From Agrobacterium vaccinii (GTDB lineage Bacteria; Pseudomonadota; Alphaproteobacteria; Rhizobiales; Rhizobiaceae): DNA of 64,000 nt. Shown here piece after piece: positions 46,871 through 56,539 of the stretch. The translations under genes and the position numbers were made by a program. Positions within the stretch are counted from its first letter, which is position 1. The number at the start of each line of letters is the position of its first letter. The notes beneath the pieces were generated by a model. That model saw nothing but the letters and a program-made list of their open reading frames with translations. It was not told the DNA's origin and ran no database searches. The stretch covers positions 1,550,001 to 1,614,000 of the forward strand of contig NZ_CP054150.1 in assembly GCF_021310995.1 (NCBI RefSeq), read 5' to 3'.

Positions 46871-48241
46871 CTAACCGCCGTTGGCCAGAGCCTGCGCGCG
46901 GTACCGGGTAACGGCCACAGCGAGCGTATCTGCAACCTTCTGACGCCACGTTTCATCCAGCAGCAGTTTTTCGTCATCCGGGTTGGACAGGAAACCCAGT
47001 TCTAGGAGAACCGATGGCACGTCGTGGGCGCGCAACACCTGAAAACCTGCATATCGATGCGGATTGTTGATGAGACCGATCTGCCCTTCGAAGGATTTAA
47101 CGATGTTTTCCGCAAGCGTCACGGAAAATGCCTGCGTCTCGCGCCGCGTCAAATCTAGCAGGATATCGGCAACTTCGGGCTGGGAATGCTGCTGTGCGAC
47201 ACCTGCAATCTGGTCCGAAAGGTTTTCACGTTCAGCCAGATCCTGCGCCATCCGGTCCGACGCCCGGTCCGATATGGTGTAGACCGTCGCACCGCGAATA
47301 CCCTTCTGTTTCAGTGTGTCGGCATGCACGGAGATAAAGAGATTGGCGTTCTGCTGCCGCGCCAGCGTCACACGCTCTGAGAGCGCCAGAAACGTATCGT
47401 CATCGCGCGTCAGAAATGCCCTGATGCCACCGATCTTATTGAGACGGTCGGTCAGTTCCTTGGCGAAGGTCAGGGTGATGACCTTCTCGTCGGTTCCGCT
47501 GACGCCACCCTTCGCACCCGCATCGATACCGCCGTGTCCAGCATCAACAGCAATGACGAAATCCGACTGCCTGCTGGTCTTGGGAGCAACATCGGCAGTG
47601 ACAGACGCGGTGGTGGCGGGAGCCAGCGCTTGCCAGTTTTGATTCTTCAGAAGATCGGCAAATTTCTGCTTGGTCGCGATTTCCGTATCGAGCACAAAGC
47701 GGTAAACCTTGCCGCCATCTTCGGCTTTGACGTCTGCGATGGCGACCTGGACGGGCTTCTTCGCTGTCAGCACCAGCCGCGCACTGCCCTCGCCCATGGT
47801 TCCAAACCGGATATCGCTGAACAGCCCCGTGGGTGCGAGGTCTTTTGTCGGAAACGAGAAACCGACGGCAGGAAAATCGACGACGATACGCGCAGGTCCA
47901 TCCAGATAATGGACTTCGAATTCCGGCTCTTCGTTGAAATCCATCACAATTCGCGTCCGCGCCTCATCGCCGATAATACGGGCCGAACTGACGATCAAAG
48001 ATGGCGCTTTGTCCGTCGCATTCGCCGATGACAACACGATCGGCGCGCAAAGCGCGGCCACCAGCAGCACAGATGCGATTCGCCCCGCCAGAGTGGTGAG
48101 GATGGCGACTTTAACTCCGCCGATGAGATGTTTGCTGGTCGTCAACGTCGTTTCCGTAATTTCGGTCATTGGGGCCGGATATCGTGACATGCTGGCCAAA
48201 ATATCGCTTAAGCCGTCACTAGAATGGCCTGATTTGCACAT
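46871..48241 (-). CDS. amiC: N-acetylmuramoyl-L-alanine amidase (AmiC type)
   Basis: This periplasmic amidase splits daughter-cell peptidoglycan. The 456-aa protein has a long N-terminus with a hydrophobic segment (about 47-72, ASVLLVAALCAPIVLSSANA). An AMIN domain (about 82-190, with ARIVVDFPAVGFSF) targets it to the division site. The amidase_3 domain has VIAVDAGHGGIDAGAKG (zinc His) and a distal ISVHAD (second zinc His), ending in VLLELGFLSNPDDEKLL with the catalytic Glu. The start is uncertain; ATGs at 48190 and 48169 are alternatives. The PBP1A gene follows it. Confidence 0.93.
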   Translation of the reverse strand: MCKSGHSSDGLSDILASMSRYPAPMTEITETTLTTSKHLIGGVKVAILTTLAGRIASVLLVAALCAPIVLSSANATDKAPSLIVSSARIIGDEARTRIVMDFNEEPEFEVHYLDGPARIVVDFPAVGFSFPTKDLAPTGLFSDIRFGTMGEGSARLVLTAKKPVQVAIADVKAEDGGKVYRFVLDTEIATKQKFADLLKNQNWQALAPATTASVTADVAPKTSRQSDFVIAVDAGHGGIDAGAKGGVSGTDEKVITLTFAKELTDRLNKIGGIRAFLTRDDDTFLALSERVTLARQQNANLFISVHADTLKQKGIRGATVYTISDRASDRMAQDLAERENLSDQIAGVAQQHSQPEVADILLDLTRRETQAFSVTLAENIVKSFEGQIGLINNPHRYAGFQVLRAHDVPSVLLELGFLSNPDDEKLLLDETWRQKVADTLAVAVTRYRAQALANGG

Positions 48242-48790
48242 GCGCGCAACAATTGCAGCCCTTGGTGAAGCAATTCTTAACCGCCAAATTCCGCCAATGA
48301 TATGGCATATTTAGCCACCCTATTGCTATTATGACAGATAGAACATACAACATGAATGAGGGTTAAAAGTGTTGACGGGATAGATGCCCGCCGGCTGCCA
48401 ATCGACCAAAGACGCTGGCGCTGTAATATCGGGCAATCATCTGCCGTCGCTGCATTTTTCTCCTGAAACTGGATCAATTCCGGCGCTAGTCGGAACAATA
48501 CCCGGTGGCATGCCACCGCACGCTCGAGGAGAGCATTTTCATCGGATCCTTCGGGGTCTATTTATTAAAGTCGTTCTCGCTTGGCCAATGATGTCGTTGC
48601 AGCAGCTTTCATATGAACCGGATACCAGGAGCAGGCTTCATGCTCTGCCATGCGTTCGGATGCTGCCAGTTTACAGACGCCGGGCAAGAAACTTCATTTC
48701 CGGCACACCCTCGACCATAGATGAAAGGCCTGTCCTCGCGGCGGGCCTGTTCTCGTATAAGACAGGGCTGCGCCGAGGAGCACAGCTTAC
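48242..48790 (+). other. Long leader and promoter region of rne
   Basis: 549 bp lie between divergent amiC and rne. No gene is convincing; one 153-codon frame runs into rne but has no family look. A TTGACG element at 48373 could drive rne and would leave a leader over 380 nt. Foldable parts include the perfect palindrome GGTGGCATGCCACC (48504-48517) and AGGCC/GGCCT near 48726. Long structured leaders are known for autoregulated RNase E genes. AGGAGC at 48777 is the ribosome site. Confidence 0.5.
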
Positions 48791-51766
48791 ATGGCAGACA
48801 AAATGCTTATCGACGCCTCCCATGAAGAGGAGACGCGGGTAGTCGTTGTTCGGGGAAATCGGATCGAGGAATTCGATTTCGAATCTGAACATAAGAAACA
48901 GATCCGTGGCAACATCTACCTTGCCAAGGTAACAAGGGTTGAGCCTTCTCTTCAGGCTGCTTTCGTGGATTACGGCGGCAACCGCCATGGTTTTCTCGCA
49001 TTCGCGGAAATCCATCCCGATTATTACCAGATTCCCCTGGCCGATAGACAGGCTCTGCTGAGAGCGGAAGCCGAAGACCATCGCCGCAATGACGACTTCG
49101 AATCGGCAAACGATGGTCCCAACGAGCCATCCTCCGCGTCGTCGCTCGCCGTCGATCTTTCCCAGATCGACCAGCCTGATATCGGTATCGTCGCAGCACC
49201 CGAAGCTGCCGATGAAACGAGCGAAGTTTCCGAGATCGTAGCAGAACCGGTTGCAACCGAAGTCGAGGCTGCCGAGGCCGTGGCTGAAGAAGCACCAGCC
49301 GAAGACGAAAAGCCGAAGAAGCGCGTTCGTCGTCCCCGCACCAAGAAAAAGACCGAAGCAGATGAAGCGTCTGCTGAAGCAGCCCCTTCGGACGATGGTT
49401 CCGAAGATGATGGCAGCAAGGGCGGCGAAATGGCTGCCATGGTCGATACCGACACGATTTCGGAAGAAGTCGAAGGTCTTGGCCGTCGTAGCAATGACGA
49501 TGATGACGATGATGACGATGACCACCACGAAAAGGAAGTCATCGAATCCGTCGGCGCTGAAGATGCGATGGAAGAAGTTCCAGACCGCGTTTCGCGCAAG
49601 CCACGGAAGCAGTACCGCATTCAGGAAGTCATCAAGCGCCGCCAGATCCTTCTGGTTCAGGTTGCCAAGGAAGAACGCGGCAACAAGGGCGCTGCTCTGA
49701 CGACCTATCTGTCGCTCGCAGGCCGTTACTCGGTTCTGATGCCGAACACGGCGCGTGGTGGCGGTATTTCCCGCAAGATCACCCAGCCGACAGACCGCAA
49801 GCGCCTAAAGGAAATCGCACGCGACCTGGAAGTGCCACAGGGCATGGGCGTTATTTTGCGTACAGCCGGTGCAAACCGCACGCGCGTCGAGATCAAGCGT
49901 GACTTCGAATATCTGATGCGCCTGTGGGAAAACGTCCGCACGCTGACGCTCAACTCCACGGCTCCGTGCCTCGTGTATGAAGAAGGATCGCTCATCAAGC
50001 GTTCGATCCGCGATCTCTACAACAAGGACATCAGCGAGATCATCGTGTCAGGCGAAGAAGGCTATCGTGAAGCGAAAGACTTCATGAAGATGCTGATGCC
50101 GAGCCATGCCAAGGTCGTTCAGCCTTACCGCGACATTCACCCGATCTTCTCGCGCTCCGGCATCGAAGCACAGCTCGACCGCATGTTGCAGCCGCAGGTT
50201 ACGTTGAAGTCCGGTGGCTATCTCATCATCAACCAGACCGAAGCACTGGTTGCCATCGACGTGAACTCCGGTCGTTCGACCCGCGAACATTCGATCGAAG
50301 AAACTGCCGTCCAGACCAACCTGGAAGCTGCAGAAGAAGTGGCACGCCAGCTGCGCCTGCGCGACCTTGCTGGTCTCGTCGTCATCGACTTCATCGACAT
50401 GGAAGAGAAGCGCAACAACCGCTCCGTCGAAAAGAAGCTCAAGGATTGCTTGAAGAACGACCGCGCCCGCATTCAGGTCGGCCGTATCTCGCATTTCGGC
50501 CTTCTGGAAATGTCGCGTCAGCGCATTCGCGCATCGGTTCTGGAATCCACGACGCAGGTCTGCTCGCACTGCGGCGGTACGGGCCATGTGCGCTCCGAAT
50601 CCTCCATCGCCCTGCATGTTTTGCGCGGCGTGGAAGAATATCTGCTGCGCAACACCACCCACAACATCACAGTTCGCTGCACGCCGGATACGGCGCTCTA
50701 CCTGCTCAACCACAAGCGCGCGACCATCGTGGATTATGAAGCCCGCTTCGGCGTGGCGATCATCATCGCCGCAGACGACAGCGTTGGTGCACAGCACTTT
50801 GCCATTGATCGTGGTGAAGCCGTTGAGAATCCGGTCAAGATCGAAAGCCTCATCCAGATGCTTCCTGATTTCGAGGAAGAGGAAGATGACATCATCATCG
50901 AAGCCGATGAGGATGAAGACGAGGAAGAAGTCGTCGTAAAGGCTGAAAAGACCGAAGCACGTCAGCCACAGGCAGACGCGGGCGAAGATGGCAAGCGCAA
51001 GCGCAAGCGTCGTCGTCGTCGTCGGGGCAAGGGCAGCCAGAATGGCACCGAGGCTCAAGGCGAGTCGGATGACGACACATCTTCCGACGATCAGGACGAT
51101 GATGCCGAAGGCGAATCCGATGACGAGGCATCCACCTCGACACTGGAAACCAGCGACAGCACGTCTGGCGACGAAGCAAAGCGCAAGCGCCGCCGTCGCG
51201 GCAAGCGTGGCGGACGCCGCAATCGTGACGAAAACGGCAACATCATCGAAGACAATGATGAAGTTGAAGCCGTGCAGGCCGTAGAAGAAGGCGAAACCAC
51301 CTCTGCTTCCGAGGTCTCGGAAGAATCTGCTGTCATCGAAGCTGTCGCTGTAGAAGCAGCGCCTGCGGTTGTTGCCGAAGAGTCGGAAAAGCCGAAGAAG
51401 CCTCGCCGGACCCGTAAGGCAAAGGACAAGGCTGGCGACACCGAGGCTGAACCTGCGGCAGTTGCTGCGGTAGCTGTTGATGTTGCTGAACCAGCACCGG
51501 TCGAGACTGTTGCACCGCCAGCAGTGGAAGCACCCGTTGCCGAAGCCCCTGCTCCGGCACCAGCGCCTGTAGAACCTGCTGTTGCAACATCCGACGTTTC
51601 GAAGGAAGAAACGACGGAAGAGGCTGCCAAGCCGACCCGCGCCAACCGCGGTGACAACGTCTCCTCCTCGGAGCCCGTCGTCACCTCGGCAGCACCCGAA
51701 GGTGGCGACACCGACCCATCCAAACCCCGCAAGGGCGGCTGGTGGCAAAGACGTGGCTTCTTTTAA
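48791..51766 (+). CDS. rne: Ribonuclease E
   Basis: This essential endonuclease is the scaffold of the RNA degradosome. The 991 aa have an N-terminal RNase H-like part and an S1 domain interrupted by an acidic insertion of roughly 180 residues (about 90-265, Glu/Asp/Ala-rich with a run of ten Asp). The DNase I-like catalytic region has VAIDVNSGRSTREHSIEET, and the Zn-link is VCSHCGGTGHV. The C-terminal half is disordered and alternates acidic stretches with KRKRKRRRRRRGKG-type RNA-binding patches. The last residues, GWWQRRGFF, match the alphaproteobacterial PNPase-docking motif. Confidence 0.96.
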   Translation: MADKMLIDASHEEETRVVVVRGNRIEEFDFESEHKKQIRGNIYLAKVTRVEPSLQAAFVDYGGNRHGFLAFAEIHPDYYQIPLADRQALLRAEAEDHRRNDDFESANDGPNEPSSASSLAVDLSQIDQPDIGIVAAPEAADETSEVSEIVAEPVATEVEAAEAVAEEAPAEDEKPKKRVRRPRTKKKTEADEASAEAAPSDDGSEDDGSKGGEMAAMVDTDTISEEVEGLGRRSNDDDDDDDDDHHEKEVIESVGAEDAMEEVPDRVSRKPRKQYRIQEVIKRRQILLVQVAKEERGNKGAALTTYLSLAGRYSVLMPNTARGGGISRKITQPTDRKRLKEIARDLEVPQGMGVILRTAGANRTRVEIKRDFEYLMRLWENVRTLTLNSTAPCLVYEEGSLIKRSIRDLYNKDISEIIVSGEEGYREAKDFMKMLMPSHAKVVQPYRDIHPIFSRSGIEAQLDRMLQPQVTLKSGGYLIINQTEALVAIDVNSGRSTREHSIEETAVQTNLEAAEEVARQLRLRDLAGLVVIDFIDMEEKRNNRSVEKKLKDCLKNDRARIQVGRISHFGLLEMSRQRIRASVLESTTQVCSHCGGTGHVRSESSIALHVLRGVEEYLLRNTTHNITVRCTPDTALYLLNHKRATIVDYEARFGVAIIIAADDSVGAQHFAIDRGEAVENPVKIESLIQMLPDFEEEEDDIIIEADEDEDEEEVVVKAEKTEARQPQADAGEDGKRKRKRRRRRRGKGSQNGTEAQGESDDDTSSDDQDDDAEGESDDEASTSTLETSDSTSGDEAKRKRRRRGKRGGRRNRDENGNIIEDNDEVEAVQAVEEGETTSASEVSEESAVIEAVAVEAAPAVVAEESEKPKKPRRTRKAKDKAGDTEAEPAAVAAVAVDVAEPAPVETVAPPAVEAPVAEAPAPAPAPVEPAVATSDVSKEETTEEAAKPTRANRGDNVSSSEPVVTSAAPEGGDTDPSKPRKGGWWQRRGFF

Positions 51767-51859
51767 GCCTTAGCTTTCGACGCTGACGAATGAGTTGAGG
51801 CTCCGCATTGCGGGGCCTCTTTCATTTGACGAGAACGCAGAAATACACGCATAGAGGTT

Positions 51860-52498
51860 GTGCTTCGAGGAAGGTTTTCACCCGAACCAGATGGATTTTC
51901 TGTGACCAACAACCGTGATCCTGCTTTAACCGTGCGCCGCATTTTAAAAGTCAATCACGCTGGCGAGTTCGGCGCTATAAGGATTTACGGTGCGCAGATT
52001 TTCGTCGCCCGCTGGCTCTTCCCAGATATCGTTTCAAAACTCGAAGAAATGCGCGACGACGAGATCGATCATTGCCGGTTGTTTCGCGACGCAATGCCTG
52101 CGCGAGGCGCAAGACCATGCCGGATCATGGCGCTGTGGAGCTTGGGTGGCTTTGTTCTAGGCTTTCTGACGGCGCTTTGTGGACGCAACACGGTTTGGAT
52201 TTGCACAGAGGCTGTCGAAAGTACCGTTCATCAACACCTCGAAGACCAGCTGACTTTTCTTCGAAAACGCGACCCTGAACTGCATGCGCTGATCCTGTCG
52301 ATTCAGGAACAGGAATTGGCCCATTTGACCGAGGCCGAAAACAGCCAGAAAAGCCGTGGTACGATGCGCAAAGTTCTGTTGCCGATCATCGGAGCCCTCA
52401 CCGATCTGATGATCTGGCTTTCGACGTGGGGAGATTCCAGCTGGATGCGTGCGGAAATGGCGCGTGATAGCTTGCCTGATCGGGCTGATGTGCGTTAG
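51860..52498 (+). CDS. coq7: Demethoxyubiquinone hydroxylase family protein (Coq7)
   Basis: This di-iron hydroxylase catalyses the last hydroxylation of ubiquinone synthesis. The 212-aa (or 198-aa from the GTG at 51902) protein shows the Coq7 iron-ligand set: LKVNHAGEFGAIRIYGAQ, EEMRDDEIDHCRLF, ICTEAVESTVHQHLEDQL and SIQEQELAHL. Membrane-associating hydrophobic helices are around residues 92-108 and 172-186. It follows rne after 93 bp and converges with dksA across a terminator. Both possible GTG starts have weak ribosome sites. Confidence 0.9.
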   Translation: MLRGRFSPEPDGFSVTNNRDPALTVRRILKVNHAGEFGAIRIYGAQIFVARWLFPDIVSKLEEMRDDEIDHCRLFRDAMPARGARPCRIMALWSLGGFVLGFLTALCGRNTVWICTEAVESTVHQHLEDQLTFLRKRDPELHALILSIQEQELAHLTEAENSQKSRGTMRKVLLPIIGALTDLMIWLSTWGDSSWMRAEMARDSLPDRADVR

Positions 52499-52510
52499 CA
52501 CTAGGCTAGA

Positions 52511-52542
52511 AAAAAGGCCGTCTCACTCGGAAACGGCCCTTT
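52511..52542 (-). terminator. Intrinsic terminator of dksA
   Basis: GGCCGT/ACGGCC with flanking A/T pairs forms a hairpin 25 bp after the dksA stop. Leftward it ends in TTTTTTCTAG. It may also stop coq7 transcripts. Confidence 0.75.
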
Positions 52543-52567
52543 CAAAACGTAGATCGAGGAGAATGGC

Positions 52568-52987
52568 TCACTCGTCGCGGTAGACTTTTTCGCGGCGCTC
52601 GTGGCGTTCCTGGGCTTCGATGGACAGGGTGGCGATGGGGCGAGCGTCCAGTCGCTTGAGGCCGATGGGTTCGCCGGTTTCTTCGCAGTAGCCGTAGGTC
52701 CCATCTTCGATCCGCTGCAGCGCGGCGTCGATCTTGGAGATCAACTTGCGTTGGCGGTCGCGGGCTCGAAGTTCGATGGCGCGGTCTGTCTCTGACGATG
52801 CCCTGTCGGCCAGATCAGGATGATTGGCGCTTTCTTCGGCGAGATGACCCAGCGTCTCCCGCGCTTCCCGTAAAATGTCATTTCTCCAACCGACCAGCTT
52901 TGACCTGAAATAGGCTCGCTGGTTGGCATTCATGAACTCATCGCTTTCCGAGAGTACATAATTGCTAAGATCGATCTTCTCACTCAC
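52568..52987 (-). CDS. dksA: RNA polymerase-binding transcription factor DksA
   Basis: This secondary-channel factor works with ppGpp on rRNA and stress promoters. The 139-aa protein has the coiled coil with the conserved tip DLADRASSE (two Asp and Ala) and RDRQRKLISKIDAAL. The zinc region is altered: only the first Cys of the four remains (YGYCEETGEPI), the others are Glu, Thr and Gln-like positions. This fits the Cys-poor DksA of Alphaproteobacteria. The GTG at 52987 follows GAGGAG; the upstream ATG lacks it. Confidence 0.93.
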   Translation of the reverse strand: MSEKIDLSNYVLSESDEFMNANQRAYFRSKLVGWRNDILREARETLGHLAEESANHPDLADRASSETDRAIELRARDRQRKLISKIDAALQRIEDGTYGYCEETGEPIGLKRLDARPIATLSIEAQERHERREKVYRDE

Positions 52988-53252
52988 GCGATTCTCCTCG
53001 AAGAACATCTCATATTGCGCGGGTATACTCCGATATTGTAGGCCCGTTCAAGTGCGCAGAACAGTTTTCAGGCATTTTTAAATCTGTCACAAAATTCAGC
53101 TAAACGATTATTTTTTATGCTTTATTGGCATTACACGAATTATTTCTTCGATCACGTTTTCATAACTTGCCTATACCGCCCGCCACTTGCAGCCTCACGG
53201 GCTATTCCTGTAAAGCTGTTGCCATTGTTTCGCTGCGCACAGGATACCCGGC

Positions 53253-53759
53253 ATGCACGAGCCCTCATCGCGACCCTCCCGGATCTATCTGCTGCGCCAC
53301 GCCCATGCGGCCTGGGCCGGACCCGGCCAACGGGACTTCGACAGGCCGGTCGATGCTGCAGGATTTGCGGAAGCAGAGATGATCGCAGATCGGGCTGCCG
53401 ATAAGGGCTATCTCCCTGATGCCGTGATAAGCTCGACGGCATTGCGTTGCCGCGAGACGGCACAGGCGATGCGCCGGGCCTTCAATGATAGCTTCGACGT
53501 CGCTTATATCGATGAGATGTACAATGCCGAGGCCGACACCTATCTGGCCTTGATCGCAGCACAGACCACGAGCCGCGCGGTGATGCTGATCGGGCACAAT
53601 CCTACCATAGAGGCCGTTGCAGAGGCGTTGATCGGTCGCAAACAGATGGAGGCTCTCCTGCCCTCCGGTTTTCCCACCGCTGGTCTCGCCGTTTTCGATG
53701 CTGACCCAAAATCCTCTGGTGAAGTGCGATGGCACCTCATCGACTTTCTTCATCCCTGA
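53253..53759 (+). CDS. sixA: Histidine phosphatase family protein (SixA-like)
   Basis: The 168-aa protein has the RHA/RHG phosphatase core: IYLLRHAHAAWAG at the start with the phospho-acceptor His, an SSTALRCRETA motif with the catalytic Arg, and LIGHNPTIEAVAEAL with the second His. The short size matches SixA, which dephosphorylates His-containing phosphotransfer domains. An Hpt protein is encoded at 60402-60767, 7 kb away, but a link is not shown. Convergent genes are dksA on one side, and the YcjX gene follows. Confidence 0.85.
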   Translation: MHEPSSRPSRIYLLRHAHAAWAGPGQRDFDRPVDAAGFAEAEMIADRAADKGYLPDAVISSTALRCRETAQAMRRAFNDSFDVAYIDEMYNAEADTYLALIAAQTTSRAVMLIGHNPTIEAVAEALIGRKQMEALLPSGFPTAGLAVFDADPKSSGEVRWHLIDFLHP

Positions 53760-53864
53760 GACATCCTGCGGCGGTCAGAAAACTTTCCGACAGCCGCTTC
53801 TTTTTTGAGCAGGCAGCCACCCTATATATTTTCGGATAGTGAAATATTTTTTGGGAAACAGTCT

Positions 53865-55340
53865 TTGGCGCCATCCTTCACCTCCGTCACCGATAGCGCA
53901 CTGATTGCCATCGACAATCTTGCAGACCGCGCCAGTGCTCTGACCAACCCGACACTTCGGCTCGGAGTGACCGGGCTGTCGCGTGCCGGCAAGACGGTTT
54001 TCATCTCGTCTCTCGTCCATAATCTGCTGAACGGTGGACGGCTACCGATCTTCGAGGCCATCCGGTCCGGTCGTGTCTCGAACGTCCGGCTTGAGCCGCA
54101 GCCGGATGACGCCATTCCGCGCTTTCAGTATGAAGACCACATTCAGGCGCTGGTGCGAGACCGTATCTGGCCGGACTCGACCCGTGCCATCTCGGAGCTG
54201 CGCATCACACTCGATTACCAGAGCGCGAGCGGCTGGGGTCGCTGGTTCTCGGCGGGAAAGCTGGCGATCGACATCGTCGATTACCCCGGCGAGTGGCTGC
54301 TCGATCTGCCGCTGCTGGGGCAGGATTACAAAACCTTCAGTGACAACACCGTGACACTGGCACAGGGCGGCGTGCGGGCGGAACTTGCGCGCGAGTGGCT
54401 CGAAATCGCCAATTCGGTCGATCTCGATGGCCCTGCCGATGAGATGACGGCGCGTCGTCTGGCGGAAAGCTTTGCCACCTATCTGCGCGCCTGCAAGTCG
54501 GACGAGCGCTCACTATCCACCCTGCCGCCGGGTCGCTTTCTGATGCCGGGTGATCTGGAGGGGTCGCCTGCCCTCACCTTCTCGCCGCTTCCCGGCCTGA
54601 CCGATGGCAAGGCGGTGAAGGGCTCACTCAGGGCCATGATGGAGCGTCGCTACGAGGCCTATAAATCCATCGTCGTCAAACCGTTCTTTCGGGAGCACTT
54701 CGCGCGTCTGGACCGGCAAATCGTGCTGATCGATGCGCTTCAGGCCGTCAATCGCGGTCCCGAAGCCGTTCAGGATCTGGAACGTGCTCTGGGCGACGTT
54801 CTCGCCTGCTTCCGCCCCGGCAAGAACAGCCTGCTGTCCTCGCTCGTCGGCAGGCGCATCGACAAGGTTCTGGTCGCCGCGACCAAGGCTGACCACCTGC
54901 ACCACGAAAGCCATGACCGGCTAGAAAACCTGACACGCCGTCTGGTTGACCGCGCCATAACTACCATCGGCATGAGCGGCGCTGGCATCGAGGTCATGGC
55001 GCTGGCCTCGGTGCGGGCCACCAAGGAAGCCAGCGTACGTCAGGATGGACATACCCTGCCCGTCATCGTTGGCACGCCAATTGCGGGCGAGAAGATCAAC
55101 GGCGAGATTTTTGACGGAAACCGCACGACGGCGATCTTTCCCGGCGACCTGCCGGAAAACCCGGAGCCGCTGTTTCGGGCACTGGACGTCGAGGGCGACA
55201 AGGCCGATTTGCCGGATGTGAACGTGGTTCGCTTTCGCCCGCCCAAACTGGAGGAAAACAGTGACGGCATCAAGCTCTCGGTCCCGCATATCCGGCTGGA
55301 CCGCGCCATGCAGTTTCTGTTCGGAGATAGGCTCGCATGA
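53865..55340 (+). CDS. ycjX: YcjX family (DUF463) P-loop protein
   Basis: The roughly 491-aa GTPase-like protein has P-loop GLSRAGKTVFISSLVHNLL near its start, AIDIVDYPGEWLLDLPLL (Walker B-like) and VAATKADHLHHESHD as the base-recognition segment. The YcjX/YcjF pair is linked to stress and the Psp response in E. coli; no psp gene is near. The TTG at 53865, with an upstream GGGAAAC site, is preferred over the TTG at 53805. The C-terminus overlaps the next gene by 4 bp. Confidence 0.88.
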   Translation: MAPSFTSVTDSALIAIDNLADRASALTNPTLRLGVTGLSRAGKTVFISSLVHNLLNGGRLPIFEAIRSGRVSNVRLEPQPDDAIPRFQYEDHIQALVRDRIWPDSTRAISELRITLDYQSASGWGRWFSAGKLAIDIVDYPGEWLLDLPLLGQDYKTFSDNTVTLAQGGVRAELAREWLEIANSVDLDGPADEMTARRLAESFATYLRACKSDERSLSTLPPGRFLMPGDLEGSPALTFSPLPGLTDGKAVKGSLRAMMERRYEAYKSIVVKPFFREHFARLDRQIVLIDALQAVNRGPEAVQDLERALGDVLACFRPGKNSLLSSLVGRRIDKVLVAATKADHLHHESHDRLENLTRRLVDRAITTIGMSGAGIEVMALASVRATKEASVRQDGHTLPVIVGTPIAGEKINGEIFDGNRTTAIFPGDLPENPEPLFRALDVEGDKADLPDVNVVRFRPPKLEENSDGIKLSVPHIRLDRAMQFLFGDRLA

Positions 55341-56410
55341 AGGACGAAACCGAAAACCCAGGCCGCCGCCCGGCAGCCTTCACGCTGGAAAGCGAGCCCG
55401 CACCGACGCGGGTGATGGACGCTAAGCGCGCACCGCGTAGTTTCGATGCCGACATATCGATGACGCCCGATGAGGAAGACCCGTTTCTGGCCCCCGAGAC
55501 GGTCGATGCGGCCGCCCTGCCCGTCGCGGCTCCCCGACAGCGTCGATTCTCCTTCGGCAAGCTGGCCATGGGCGCAATCGGTGTTCTGCTTTCGCTTGCC
55601 TTCGGTCTCTGGGCAGACCAGCTCATACGCGATCTTTTCACCCGCTCCGACTGGTTGGGCTATACAGCGACGGTGGCGCTTGCGGTCGCCGTTTTCGGCC
55701 TGCTCGCGCTCGTCATCCGTGAAGGTGTCGGCATCATGCGGCTCAACGCCGTGCAATCGCTGAAAGCGGATGCGGAAAAGGCCGCACTCGAGAAAAAGCC
55801 CTCGGCGGCCCGCGCCGTTATTTCACGCCTGACCACTGTCCTCTCTCACAGAGCCGAGACGGCGAAAGGTCGTGCCGCGCTCAAGCTGACAGAAAACGAC
55901 GTGATCGATGGGCCGCACCTGATCGATCTCGCAGAACGGGAGTTGTTGAGCCCGCTCGACCGGCAGGCCCGCGCGCTGATTCTCAACTCGTCCAAACGCG
56001 TGTCCGTCGTGACGGCTGTCAGTCCTCGCGCTGTGGTCGATCTGGCCTACGTCCTGTTCGAGGTCACACGGCTGGTGCGCACCATGGCGGAGCTTTACGG
56101 CGGTCGTCCCGGCACGCTTGGTATGCTGAGGCTGATGCGCGATGTCATCGCACATCTTGCTGTTACCGGGTCCATCGCGGTTGGCGATGGGCTGGCTCAG
56201 CAGGTTCTCGGGCACGGCTTAGCATCCCGGCTGTCTGCGCGTCTGGGTGAAGGTGTGATCAACGGCCTGATGACGGCACGAATCGGTATTGCTGCCATGG
56301 ATCTGTGCCGACCGCTTCCGTTCCGGGCGCTGAAGCGTCCTGGTATAGGCGATTTCGTCTCGGATTTGACACCCGACCTTACGGGCGGAAAAGGTGTTGA
56401 AAAGCCATGA
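55337..56410 (+). CDS. ycjF: TIGR01620 family (YcjF) membrane protein
   Basis: The 357-aa protein is the usual partner of YcjX. The N-terminal ~75 residues are cytosolic and polar. Two transmembrane segments follow (about 77-97, LAMGAIGVLLSLAFGLWA, and 108-130, TATVALAVAVFGLLALVI). A C-terminal domain of about 220 residues has the YcjF signature around SPRAVVDLAYVLFEVTRLVR. The ATG overlaps the ycjX stop by 4 bp, so they are translationally coupled. Confidence 0.88.
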   Translation: MKDETENPGRRPAAFTLESEPAPTRVMDAKRAPRSFDADISMTPDEEDPFLAPETVDAAALPVAAPRQRRFSFGKLAMGAIGVLLSLAFGLWADQLIRDLFTRSDWLGYTATVALAVAVFGLLALVIREGVGIMRLNAVQSLKADAEKAALEKKPSAARAVISRLTTVLSHRAETAKGRAALKLTENDVIDGPHLIDLAERELLSPLDRQARALILNSSKRVSVVTAVSPRAVVDLAYVLFEVTRLVRTMAELYGGRPGTLGMLRLMRDVIAHLAVTGSIAVGDGLAQQVLGHGLASRLSARLGEGVINGLMTARIGIAAMDLCRPLPFRALKRPGIGDFVSDLTPDLTGGKGVEKP

Positions 56411-56539
56411 TTTCTCGTTGAATCCTTCACCAAATGGTTACTGCTGGCAGCAGCAATATCGGTGAAAGAAACGAAGCATTAACCATTCCCGACGTAGATT
56501 AGCCCTACACAAAGCGGCCTATTCGCCAGGGAAAGTATC

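Noticed and set aside
48384..48842. A 152-codon frame in the rne leader
   Set aside because: It runs into rne out of frame, has an atypical composition for a protein, no ribosome site and no recognisable motif.
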